64,000 bases of DNA from Terrimonas ferruginea DSM 30193 (lineage in GTDB: Bacteria > Bacteroidota > Bacteroidia > Chitinophagales > Chitinophagaceae). The stretch lies in assembly GCF_000425585.1 (NCBI RefSeq), contig NZ_KE384401.1:186001-250000 (forward strand), in the 5' to 3' direction. Below the pieces are notes generated by a model. That model ran no database searches. It worked only from the letters and a program-made list of their open reading frames with translations, and had not been told where the DNA came from. Made by a program: the position numbers and the translations under genes. Every line of letters begins with the position of its first letter. Position 1 is the stretch's first letter. Positions 53,426 to 61,735 of the stretch are shown here, one piece after another.

Positions 53426-53577
53426 AAACAGCCGTTATAAGTTTTAAGTAATAAGTTTTAAGTTAAGTGAACAGCCCCCTGAAACTCAGGGGTGAATACG
53501 TCAAGATGTACCTCCGCTAGTTGAAGACGTGTTTTGAAAACTTACTACTTAAAACTTACTACTTATAACCGCTGTTT
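53426..53577. repeat. Foldback (MITE-like) inverted repeat
   Basis: Outer arms 53426-53442 and 53561-53577 match over 17 bp with one mismatch (AAACAGCCGTTATAAGT against the complement). The arms continue as AGTAATAAGT/ACTTACT words, and an inner hairpin CCCCTGA-AAC-TCAGGGG lies at 53476-53492. It fills the gap between pyrH and the coiled-coil gene and shares the AAACAGCCGTT word with 24477-24488. Confidence 0.6.
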
Positions 53578-53652
53578 CTTTTCACCAGAATAAGTGAGGT
53601 TCATTTACTGGTCATTTTTGTACCTTTAGAATCAATTAACCATTGATCCATT

Positions 53653-55479
53653 ATGTCATTTAGCAGGTCCGGGCCTTTTGGCTGGTTATTTTTTTTGCTG
53701 TTTGCCTCGCTGCCTGCGGCGGCACAGAACCTGAATGGTCAGCGCATAACCGTTGGCGCCGACGCTCCTGCCTTTCTTATTTTCAACGACGAAGTGGTCA
53801 ATGCCGAATTCAGCACACCCGAAGGAACACGGCTCTACAGTTGCAAAGTGCGCAACAATAAGTCGATGTCGCTTACGTACAAGGGAGATGGAAAACAAGT
53901 GCCGGATAATATCGGCCTCACCGTGCAGGAAGGCAAACGCAACCACTATTTCATCATTTCCTTCAATAAAGATTACGATATCAATCGCGATCCTTCACTC
54001 TGGTACGATTACTCCAACCTGAAAGACTTAAAAAAGATCGCACAGAAATTAAGTACGACCAATAAAGACGATCTCGCCAAAATCGAAGAGGAAGAAAAAG
54101 AACAGGCGAAGAAAGAAGAAGAAAAACGCCAGTCGGATGTAGCCAAAGCTCAGCAAACGCGTGAACAGGAAGCCGAACGCATACGCAAGGAACTGAAGGA
54201 AATGGAGAAAAAAGATTCCAGGGCGCAACAGGAACTGGAAACGAAACTGACCAAAGCCAAAGAAGACGAACAGAAAAGAAACGAGGAAAAGAAAAAAGCG
54301 GCGGACGATGCCAAACAGAAAGAAGCCGAGCGGCTGAAAATAGAAGCATTGCTGAAACAGGAAACGGATCAGCATAAAAAAGACGATGAAACCGCCCGCA
54401 AGAAAGAGGAAGAAGAGCGCAGGAAAGCCGACCTGAAAGCAGCCGAAGAGAAAAAAGCCGCAGAACTGGCCGCGAAGAAAAAAGCAGAAGAGGATAAAAA
54501 ACGTGCAGAAGAAATTGCGCGACTCAAAGAGGCGGACAGAATAAAAGCGGAAGCCGAACAAAAACGCCGGCAGGAAGAAGAACGCAAAAAAGCCGACCTG
54601 CAGGCACAGGCTGATGCCAAACGCAAAGCAGAGGAAGAGAAGAAACAACAGGAGATCGCCCGCAAGAAACAGGAAGAAGATACGCGCCGCGCACAGGCGG
54701 AAGCCAAGCGTAAAGAAGAAGAACGCATACTGCGGGAAGCCGCCGAGAAAGCAAAAGTGGAAGAAGAACGCCGCAAAAAAGAACACGAAGAAGCAGTGGC
54801 CCGCCTGAAAGCACTCGAAGAAGAAAAGGAACGCCAGCGCCAGGAGAAAGCCTACACACGCGCTGGTCTTTGGGAACGCTATGGCAGTAAAGGCATTAAT
54901 ATTTTCGATATACCTGACAAACAACCGCAATACGTCAATTCCGATTTTTACCTGACGGCGGATACACTGCGTAATTATCAATATTCCATGGAATTGCTGA
55001 AGGTGCCGGCCAACCTGGCTATCGCTTCGCAGGAAACCGTGAATGGCGGCGTATCGATGACACTGGAAAATATTGCCTTCAGCGGCCCCAATGCCTATTT
55101 TAAATTGAACATCAGCAACAAAAGCAAGGAAGACTTCCTGATGGGCGCCGCGTTGGTGCGCTGGTATAATGCCGATGAAACATACCGCAAACCTCTGCGT
55201 TGCAGCTACGTTACATTTATTCAAAGCTTCCCGATCGTCCGCCCCGGACAGGATACCCGTATTGTGGTAGTGATCCGCGATGCCAATATACAGGACGGCG
55301 ATATGCTCAACATCAATATCGGCGAGCGCCGCGCAGACCGTAAAAACATGGACATTGTATTCGACGGAAAAGTATACAACAAGGAACGGATGAAGATTGA
55401 GAAGAAGCTGACACCCGATGATGCCGCTCCCGCAGCAACGGATTCCAAAGAAAAAAAAGGAAAGAAGAAGAAAAAGTGA
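53653..55479 (+). CDS. Secreted coiled-coil protein with two beta domains
   Basis: 608 aa. Signal peptide (FASLPAAAQ). Residues about 25-120 form a beta domain (QRITVGADAPAFLIFNDEVVNAEF, GLTVQEGKRNHYFIISFNKDYDI), 125-400 are a Lys/Glu/Ala-rich coiled coil and 400-590 a second beta domain (VSMTLENIAFSGPNAYFKLNI, VIRDANIQDGDMLNINIGERR). The beta parts recall TraN/VirB9-like (DUF4138-type) proteins, but that is a weak resemblance. It is three bases upstream of a lytic transglycosylase, and the pair faces the T6SS operon, so a role in crossing the envelope is inferred. Confidence 0.5.
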   Translation: MSFSRSGPFGWLFFLLFASLPAAAQNLNGQRITVGADAPAFLIFNDEVVNAEFSTPEGTRLYSCKVRNNKSMSLTYKGDGKQVPDNIGLTVQEGKRNHYFIISFNKDYDINRDPSLWYDYSNLKDLKKIAQKLSTTNKDDLAKIEEEEKEQAKKEEEKRQSDVAKAQQTREQEAERIRKELKEMEKKDSRAQQELETKLTKAKEDEQKRNEEKKKAADDAKQKEAERLKIEALLKQETDQHKKDDETARKKEEEERRKADLKAAEEKKAAELAAKKKAEEDKKRAEEIARLKEADRIKAEAEQKRRQEEERKKADLQAQADAKRKAEEEKKQQEIARKKQEEDTRRAQAEAKRKEEERILREAAEKAKVEEERRKKEHEEAVARLKALEEEKERQRQEKAYTRAGLWERYGSKGINIFDIPDKQPQYVNSDFYLTADTLRNYQYSMELLKVPANLAIASQETVNGGVSMTLENIAFSGPNAYFKLNISNKSKEDFLMGAALVRWYNADETYRKPLRCSYVTFIQSFPIVRPGQDTRIVVVIRDANIQDGDMLNINIGERRADRKNMDIVFDGKVYNKERMKIEKKLTPDDAAPAATDSKEKKGKKKKK

Positions 55480-55482
55480 GTT

Positions 55483-56565
55483 ATGAAAAAACTGCGGCTG
55501 TCTTTTGTTTGCCTGCTGATTGCGTTTACACCGCTAACCGCCATAGCACAGGATCACAGCGTTTATTTTTGCGGCGAACGCATTCCGGTAGAGCGGAGTT
55601 TTGTAGCGGACAAACTGATGAACATCATCCGCAAACAGGTGCCGCTTGTGAACCTTCCCGCATTGCGCAAACGCGCACAACTCTATTTTCCCATTGCAGA
55701 AAAATACCTCCGCTTATTCGGCATTCCGGAAGACCTGAAATATTTACCGATCGTTGAGAGTGGTTTCATGGCCACGGTTCGTTCGGCGGCCGGCGCACAT
55801 GGCTTCTGGCAGATCATGCCCGCCACCGCACGGCAGTACGGAATGGTGATGAATGAAGTGATAGATGAACGTGAAGACATCAACAAAGCAAGTGAAGTCG
55901 GATGCAAACTGCTGAAGTTTCATTATGACTTTTATAAAAAAAGGTACGGCGTGGCTTCGTGGACATTGTCCGCTGCTGCCTACAACAATGGCATCGGCAA
56001 TATCGATAAAGCCATCCGCAAACAGGGCACCGATTATTTTTCCATGCAGCTCAACCCGGAAACGGCGGCTTATGTTTATAAGATCATTGCTGTAAAAGAG
56101 TTGTTTGAATACCCGGAGATTTACATGAAGAGTTTTGGGTACAATGTGTTCTCCACCACGGCTCCCAAGAAAATCAAAAAAGGTGGTGATGAAAATGATG
56201 AGGCGTTCAGGCAGATCGATCTGCAGGTGAGCAGCCAGGAGAATAAATCATTGGAGGAAAAGCCCAAGCCTCCGCGTTACGTGGTGGCGCATATTTCCGG
56301 TTCCCATAAAAAGTTCAAAGATGGTGATCTGATTAAGATCGTCGTGGATCAGGATATGACAACCAACCTCGGTTATTCCCGCAAAGGGTATACGTTCAGT
56401 GTTCCCGGCTGGATCATCGACGACCGCGTGTTCATGGACCTCGGCTACGGCCACAGCCTCACCTTATTCGACACCGATTTGAAGAAAGGCATAGCGCTCG
56501 AAGATCTGAAAAAGAAGAATGTGAATGTGATGCTGAAAAATACAGGATATCAGGAGGAGGAATAA
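55483..56565 (+). CDS. Membrane-bound lytic transglycosylase, MltD-like
   Basis: 360 aa. Signal peptide (LIAFTPLTAIAQ). The SLT domain has YLPIVESGFMATVRSAAGAHGFWQIMPATARQYGM with catalytic E92, and ASWTLSAAAYNNGIGNI and NPETAAYVYKIIAVKEL. It cleaves peptidoglycan glycan strands. The C-terminal 130 residues are a separate beta-rich part (VVAHISGSHKKFKDGDLIKIVV) without clear LysM repeats. Co-transcribed with the coiled-coil protein; such enzymes are sometimes needed to assemble envelope-spanning machines. Confidence 0.88.
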   Translation: MKKLRLSFVCLLIAFTPLTAIAQDHSVYFCGERIPVERSFVADKLMNIIRKQVPLVNLPALRKRAQLYFPIAEKYLRLFGIPEDLKYLPIVESGFMATVRSAAGAHGFWQIMPATARQYGMVMNEVIDEREDINKASEVGCKLLKFHYDFYKKRYGVASWTLSAAAYNNGIGNIDKAIRKQGTDYFSMQLNPETAAYVYKIIAVKELFEYPEIYMKSFGYNVFSTTAPKKIKKGGDENDEAFRQIDLQVSSQENKSLEEKPKPPRYVVAHISGSHKKFKDGDLIKIVVDQDMTTNLGYSRKGYTFSVPGWIIDDRVFMDLGYGHSLTLFDTDLKKGIALEDLKKKNVNVMLKNTGYQEEE

Positions 56566-56693
56566 TTTGGTGATTTGAAAATTTGAAGATTAGGCAATGC
56601 TTATTGGTTCCCCATCAACCAATAAAAAACAGGCCCTTCTGAACGAAAGACCTGTACGAAAGTTTAATTATCAAATTTTCAAATCATCAAATT

Positions 56694-56727
56694 AAAAAAG
56701 CCCCTCGCCTCTGGCGGGGGCTTTTTT
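56694..56727. terminator. Bidirectional terminator between transglycosylase and tssC
   Basis: Arms AAAAAAGCCCC-T-CGCC and GGCGGGGGCTTTTTT with loop TCT and one bulged T. The U-tract works on both strands, ending the transglycosylase and the T6SS operon. It is preceded by an AT-rich repeat block. Confidence 0.85.
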
Positions 56728-56731
56728 AAGA

Positions 56732-58114
56732 TTATTTCTGCTGATCATACTCTGTTTCCCACTGCGTGCCGTCATCGCCTTTCTGACCATCCATTTTGAT
56801 CATAAAGTTTTTGGCGGGGAAGTAAGGTTTCATGTGTATGTCCAGGTGAATGCGGTCTTTCTGAACAGGATCCTGCTCGAAGCGGCGGATCGTGAAGTCT
56901 TCGATGAGTTTGTCCGGACCGGTGATGCTGTCGAGGAAGCGCACGATCTGGCTCATGAGGTCTTTCCGTGTGTTGGCATTGAAGTTCTCAAATGCGCGAC
57001 GGTTCAGGAAGTCCATCAATACTTTGGTTACGTAGTCGAATACGCGTACAACCGAATAGGTCTGCAGACCGAGGTTGTCGCCGTTGAAGAGAGTTTTGGC
57101 AGAGAAGGCCATTACTTTTCCGTATTCCTTAACCATGGGCACGAGTCCCATTTTTTCGAGGTTGGCGATCTCGCTTTTCTTGAGATCGAATTTAACACCG
57201 TCCACTTCGTTCATGCTGCCGAATTTCTTACCGGCAGTTACCTGGCTCATGAGTGTCTTGTAAATTTTACCAGCCAATGCACCGGAAGGCGGAACATAGA
57301 GGTCTTCGTCTTCACCCAGCTCTTCAAAGCGACCACGGCCCACGAGCCAGTTACAGGTCATCATCACGTTACTGCGGTACTTATCGCCGCCGGTGAGGTT
57401 GGCGATCTCGAACATTTCCATTACGTCATCGGGAGCGTCGAGGTGTTCGAAGTCGGTTACCAGCATTACTTTATTCTCATGCGCCATTTTAGCCCATTTT
57501 TCCACAACCTTATTGGAGCCGAGATAACCGGGAACGATGAGAATGCTGTAGTTGCTGCGCAGATCCAGGCGGTCGTAGTTCTGTTTCAGCTCTGCGTTGA
57601 TGAAATCGATGAAACGGGTATTGTCGAGGTCCTTCAACTGATCGGGTTCACAGTTGATGAAGGAAACGTTTTTAAGTTTATCGCTTTCGGAGTTTTTGAA
57701 GAACAGCGCCACGTTGCGGTAGGACCGCTCGAGTTCGCGTGTTTCTTCTACCGCTTTGGCGAGGTTCTTCTCAAGCACTTTCTGGCATTGTTCGGCTTTC
57801 TCTTCGCTGAGGTTCACCATGTCAGAAATCTCGCTGTTGGACTCCAACACTTCTGCCCAGATGGAAAGGGCGCGTTTGAGTGCTTCGCGTTCGCTTTTCT
57901 TTTGATTTTCCGTCAGGAAGATATTCCGGCGTGCTTTACGGTCCGGGTTGAGGTTGGCGGCGCCCTCGATGGAAGATTCAATCAGATCAAACCCGCCGAA
58001 TTTGGCCAGTTTTTCTGTACCGCGCTTCAAGAGTTCCAGCGGGTTTCCCACCGGCTGGCGTTCCTTTACCTGCTCTGGCTGGGGTGCCGACTGTTGTTGC
58101 AACTCTTCACTCAT
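56732..58114 (-). CDS. tssC: T6SS contractile sheath large subunit TssC (subtype iii)
   Basis: 460 aa. It resembles the Bacteroidota TssC family (DUF5458): VNLSEEKAEQCQKVLEKNL, RFIDFINAELKQNYDRLDLRSNYSILIVPGYLGSN, VMMTCNWLVGRGRFEELGED and a C-terminal VRFLDSITGPDKLIEDFTIRRFEQD. TssC pairs with TssB to make the contractile sheath. Last gene of the visible operon, 37 bp after the Hcp gene. Confidence 0.9.
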   Translation of the reverse strand: MSEELQQQSAPQPEQVKERQPVGNPLELLKRGTEKLAKFGGFDLIESSIEGAANLNPDRKARRNIFLTENQKKSEREALKRALSIWAEVLESNSEISDMVNLSEEKAEQCQKVLEKNLAKAVEETRELERSYRNVALFFKNSESDKLKNVSFINCEPDQLKDLDNTRFIDFINAELKQNYDRLDLRSNYSILIVPGYLGSNKVVEKWAKMAHENKVMLVTDFEHLDAPDDVMEMFEIANLTGGDKYRSNVMMTCNWLVGRGRFEELGEDEDLYVPPSGALAGKIYKTLMSQVTAGKKFGSMNEVDGVKFDLKKSEIANLEKMGLVPMVKEYGKVMAFSAKTLFNGDNLGLQTYSVVRVFDYVTKVLMDFLNRRAFENFNANTRKDLMSQIVRFLDSITGPDKLIEDFTIRRFEQDPVQKDRIHLDIHMKPYFPAKNFMIKMDGQKGDDGTQWETEYDQQK

Positions 58115-58151
58115 AGTATCGTGTTTTGTTTAATGTTGGGGATGGGGTTAG

Positions 58152-58637
58152 TTAGTCGGCAATAAAGCTGGCGATAGGCGCGTTGGCCGTCTCGGTGCTG
58201 CCGGATGATGATGATGATCCGGAACTTCCTCCTTTGCTGCCATTGGTATATACCGGTGTTTTAACTACATACTTGTCATTGATCTTTACACACATGGCTG
58301 ATAACATGATCTTCAGCGTCATAGGTACTCCTTCGTTATCAGAATAATCAGTGTTGTATCCTATGCAGTAAGCATCTTCAAAAGCAATGGTTTTGCCGAT
58401 GGCAGATGCATCACGCTTGAAGAAAGTAACCTGTCCGTTCTTTTTCATTTTCGGACTGGTTGCCCATTCTGATATCTCATCGTCTTTGCCAGATGACTCG
58501 ATCACAATGCTCAGTACATCGCAGCTTACACGATCCCTGGGTACACCATACTGATCGGTTTGCTGATGAATGTTCATACTAAAGGACAACACATTGTATG
58601 AGTTGTTCCCAAGTACGAGTGTTGATTTAAATGACAT
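58152..58637 (-). CDS. tssD: T6SS tube protein Hcp/TssD (subtype iii)
   Basis: 161 aa. A beta-barrel tube protein: SFKSTLVLGNNSYNVLSFSMNIHQQTDQYGVPRDRV and MTLKIMLSAMCVKINDKYVV. It has a Gly/Ser linker and a short Ala/Asp tail (SGSTETANAPIASFIAD) that could be an effector- or sheath-contact extension. It stacks in rings to form the inner tube pushed out by sheath contraction. Located between tssB and tssC. Confidence 0.88.
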   Translation of the reverse strand: MSFKSTLVLGNNSYNVLSFSMNIHQQTDQYGVPRDRVSCDVLSIVIESSGKDDEISEWATSPKMKKNGQVTFFKRDASAIGKTIAFEDAYCIGYNTDYSDNEGVPMTLKIMLSAMCVKINDKYVVKTPVYTNGSKGGSSGSSSSSGSTETANAPIASFIAD

Positions 58638-58664
58638 GTCGCAGGTTTAATGATTAAGGGTCGG

Positions 58665-59117
58665 TTACTGGTGATTGTCCAGGTCGGCTACCATTCCATT
58701 GATCGCATCGAGCAGGGCCTGCTTTGCTTCAGGATCGGCCAATGCGGTTTTCAGGATCTTGTTCGATTTCAGTTGTTTGATGATCTTCAGGTATTCTTCT
58801 TTTTTGGCCGCATTGTCTTTCAGAAAAGCACTCTGCGCCGTAATACCTTTTGTACCGAAGTCGCCAAGCGTATTGAAAGAAAGTGATTCTTTCCTTGTCT
58901 GTCCGCTTGCATCTTCGAAGTCAACACCGATCTCCGGTTTGAAATGTTCGAATACCTGTTCAATGGTCTGGAGTCCATGCACCACTTCGGGTTTTACCGG
59001 AGCATCCTTGGTGAGTTTTTCTGCCATCAGTGTGCGGTTCTGCGGAATGTCCACAAACGCCTCACTGGCATCGGTTTTCACCTCGGTGCCGCCAATACCG
59101 TAGTTACTGTCCATCAT
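58665..59117 (-). CDS. tssB: T6SS contractile sheath small subunit TssB
   Basis: 150 aa. NRTLMAEKLTKDAPVKPEVVHGLQTIEQVFEHFKPEIGVDFED and LGDFGTKGITAQSAFLKDN are typical of TssB in Bacteroidota, with the C-terminal helix ALLDAINGMVADLDNHQ. It forms the sheath with TssC. Spacing to Hcp is 27 bp. The 95-bp gap to ClpV could carry an internal promoter. Confidence 0.9.
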   Translation of the reverse strand: MMDSNYGIGGTEVKTDASEAFVDIPQNRTLMAEKLTKDAPVKPEVVHGLQTIEQVFEHFKPEIGVDFEDASGQTRKESLSFNTLGDFGTKGITAQSAFLKDNAAKKEEYLKIIKQLKSNKILKTALADPEAKQALLDAINGMVADLDNHQ

Positions 59118-59212
59118 GGTTGTTGCATTTAAGTTTTGATATTGAAAAATTACGATTTTTTCCCGGTAAGTTTCACTACTTCAAAATTCAGGCCTGCTTT
59201 ATGTTTGCGACC

Positions 59213-61693
59213 TTATTTTACGCTCCATATCAGTTCTTTATGGCCATTTTTTTCTTCCACGTCCACCGTTACCTCGCTGCCTTTACTGATTTCTGCATTG
59301 ATGATCATACGGCTGAGCGGTTTGCGCAGCCAGGTTCTGATCGCACCTTTCAACGGACGCACACCGTATTTAGGGGTAAACCCTAGATTAGCCAGGTGTT
59401 CTTCCGCTTCCGGCGTTACATGAAGGGCTATTCCCTGTTGCTCCAGTTGTTTGACCAGCGGTTTCAGGTGAATATTGAAGATGCGCACCACATTCTCTTT
59501 GCTCACGGGCGCAAAAGGAACGATCTCCGTCACCCGCGCGAGGAACTCCGGCCGGAAATAACGCGCCATGATCTCCAGCAGTTCGTCCGAGCGCGGGATC
59601 GTGCCTTCCCCGAATTGCTGAATGATGTGTTCCGCACCAATGTTGGAAGTAAAAAGGATAACCGCATTGGAGAAATCACCTTCCTTGCCTAACCGGTCGT
59701 GCATGCGGCCTTCGTCGAGTATTTGCAGGAAAATATCGAATACCGACGGATGCGCTTTTTCAATTTCATCGAACAATACGATCGCATAAGGTTGCTGCCG
59801 TATTTTATTTACCAGCATGCCGCCTTCTTCATAGCCCACATAACCCGGAGGGGCACCATATAACAAAGCGGCAGAATGCTCTTCTTTAAATTCCGACATG
59901 TCAAACCGGATGATCGAGTTTTCATCCTGGAAAAGGAATTCAGCCAGCGACTTGGCCAGTTCTGTTTTACCGGTACCTGTTGGTCCGAGGAAGAAGAACG
60001 AAGCGATAGGCTGGCCCGCTTTGTTCAGTCCCGATCTTGATTCAAGGATGGCATCGGAAACCGTTTTCAAAGCATGGTCCTGGCCGATCACACGCTGACG
60101 CAAATGATCTTCCATGCTTACGAGGCGCTGCTGTTCTTTTGTTTGTATTTTACCAATGGGAATACCGGTTACATTCGCTACCACCGCGCTGATATCCATC
60201 GCGTCGATGCTTTTTTTCTCTTCGGCGGCTACACCGGCAAGACTGGTAAACAGATCTTCGAGGTAGGCTTTCATTTCTGCCGGCTCGAGTATTTTCTTGA
60301 ATTCTTTTTCTTCGTTATAACGCGCCAATAACACGGGACTCAATCCTGTTTGTGCTTCGTGATACAACCAGCGCAGGTCTTCCTCTTTGGCATCTTCAAA
60401 TTCGGTCAGGCGTTTTTGCAATTGCTCCACATCCGAACGCGACGTGTCGGTCATCATGCGGGTAACGGCAAGCGTACGGTCGAGCAGATCGAGTGCGGAA
60501 TCGGGCAGCTTGCGTTCCTTGATGAAACGCCGCGCCAGGCGAATGGCTTCTGCAAATACCGCATCTTCAATTTCGAGGCTGTGGTGTGTGGCAAAATGAG
60601 GGGCCTGGTTGCGCAACATTTTTTCAGCAATGGTACTGTCCGGCTCCTGCACTTTCACTACTTCAAAACGGCGGCTGAATGTTTCATCTTTTTCAATGCT
60701 CTTACGGTATTCATCGAGTGTGGTCGTGCCGATCACCGTCAGAAAACCTTTGGCAAGTTCTGCTTTTAAAATACTTGTGGCGCCGCCGTTGGGATTGTTG
60801 CGGTCGATCAGGGTATGAATTTCATCGATGAACAAAACGGGTTTTTCGAGTGATGATAATTCACGGATGATTTTGCGCAGGCGGTCTTCTATTTCGCCTT
60901 TGTAGGAGGCACCTGCGAGCAACGCGCCATTGTCCAGTTCATAAATAGAAATATTCCGGAGATGAAGCGGTACGTGTCCGTTAGCAACGGCCAGTGCAAA
61001 ACCGTTGAGCAGTGCCGTTTTGCCCACGCCTGCTTCTCCGGTGATGATGACGTTTGATTTACTTTTGCGGCTGATGATCTCGCAGATCTGGCGGATTTCT
61101 TTATCGCGTCCGATCACTTCGTGCAGCGTGCCGCCTGCCGCTTCCGCCAGTTTATCGATACAATATTTTTCAATGGCATCTGTGCCGGCCTGCGGCATCG
61201 CCGGTGCATAACCATTTGCAGGCTTGCCGTTACCGGCAGCTTTGGGTGCTTTGGCCGTGCTTTCAAACCACTGAAGCACCTGCGCCGAACTTATCGGGAA
61301 TGTTTTTAATTGTTCATACGCAAAAGCAACACCTGGTGTGGCGAGTGCAATGAAAAGACATTGTGGTTCCAATGCCGCGTAGCCCAATTTCGTTTGCAAA
61401 TGGTCTGCTTCGGTGAACATGGGTCCCATGTCTTCATCAGCATCGGGTTCGTCAGACACACGGGAAGAGCGCGGGTATTCTTCGATGCGGATCTCGGCCC
61501 ATTCCTCGATATAATACACATCCACGCCTTTTGATTCGAGGAACTTCAATAACGGGAGGTCTTTGTGCAATAAGGCTTTCAGTAAATGTCCGGCCGCATA
61601 ATGGTCGTGCATGTTTTCGCGTGCGATGCGTGCCGCGATATGCAGGGCCTGTTGCGCCTGTGCAGAGAAACTGTATTGAGTAAGCAGGGACAT
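59213..61693 (-). CDS. clpV: T6SS ATPase ClpV/TssH
   Basis: 826 aa AAA+ unfoldase with an N-terminal Clp-N domain (YSFSAQAQQALHIAARIARENMHDHYAAGHLLKALLHK) and two nucleotide-binding domains: Walker A GEAGVGKTALL near residue 217 and GPTGTGKTELA near 567, with Walker B VLFIDEIHTL and VLFDEIEKAHPSV. It recycles the contracted TssBC sheath. It lies 42 bp downstream of the 645-aa gene and upstream of tssB, as in subtype iii clusters. Confidence 0.92.
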   Translation of the reverse strand: MSLLTQYSFSAQAQQALHIAARIARENMHDHYAAGHLLKALLHKDLPLLKFLESKGVDVYYIEEWAEIRIEEYPRSSRVSDEPDADEDMGPMFTEADHLQTKLGYAALEPQCLFIALATPGVAFAYEQLKTFPISSAQVLQWFESTAKAPKAAGNGKPANGYAPAMPQAGTDAIEKYCIDKLAEAAGGTLHEVIGRDKEIRQICEIISRKSKSNVIITGEAGVGKTALLNGFALAVANGHVPLHLRNISIYELDNGALLAGASYKGEIEDRLRKIIRELSSLEKPVLFIDEIHTLIDRNNPNGGATSILKAELAKGFLTVIGTTTLDEYRKSIEKDETFSRRFEVVKVQEPDSTIAEKMLRNQAPHFATHHSLEIEDAVFAEAIRLARRFIKERKLPDSALDLLDRTLAVTRMMTDTSRSDVEQLQKRLTEFEDAKEEDLRWLYHEAQTGLSPVLLARYNEEKEFKKILEPAEMKAYLEDLFTSLAGVAAEEKKSIDAMDISAVVANVTGIPIGKIQTKEQQRLVSMEDHLRQRVIGQDHALKTVSDAILESRSGLNKAGQPIASFFFLGPTGTGKTELAKSLAEFLFQDENSIIRFDMSEFKEEHSAALLYGAPPGYVGYEEGGMLVNKIRQQPYAIVLFDEIEKAHPSVFDIFLQILDEGRMHDRLGKEGDFSNAVILFTSNIGAEHIIQQFGEGTIPRSDELLEIMARYFRPEFLARVTEIVPFAPVSKENVVRIFNIHLKPLVKQLEQQGIALHVTPEAEEHLANLGFTPKYGVRPLKGAIRTWLRKPLSRMIINAEISKGSEVTVDVEEKNGHKELIWSVK

Positions 61694-61735
61694 ACGCTGG
61701 GTTTAATTGATTGTATAGTTCATCTTATCCGGTGC

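Noticed and set aside
54049-55224. 391-codon minus-strand ORF rich in Phe and Leu
   Set aside because: It is the antisense of the Lys/Glu-rich coiled-coil protein; AAA/GAA codons read as TTT/TTC on the other strand. The plus-strand gene has a signal peptide and operon context.
53653-55479. Conjugative transposon TraN
   Set aside because: The resemblance is limited to beta-strand pattern, and no other conjugation gene is in the window.
56834-58165. 443-codon plus-strand ORF over tssC
   Set aside because: It is the shadow of tssC. The tssC protein matches its family along its full length.
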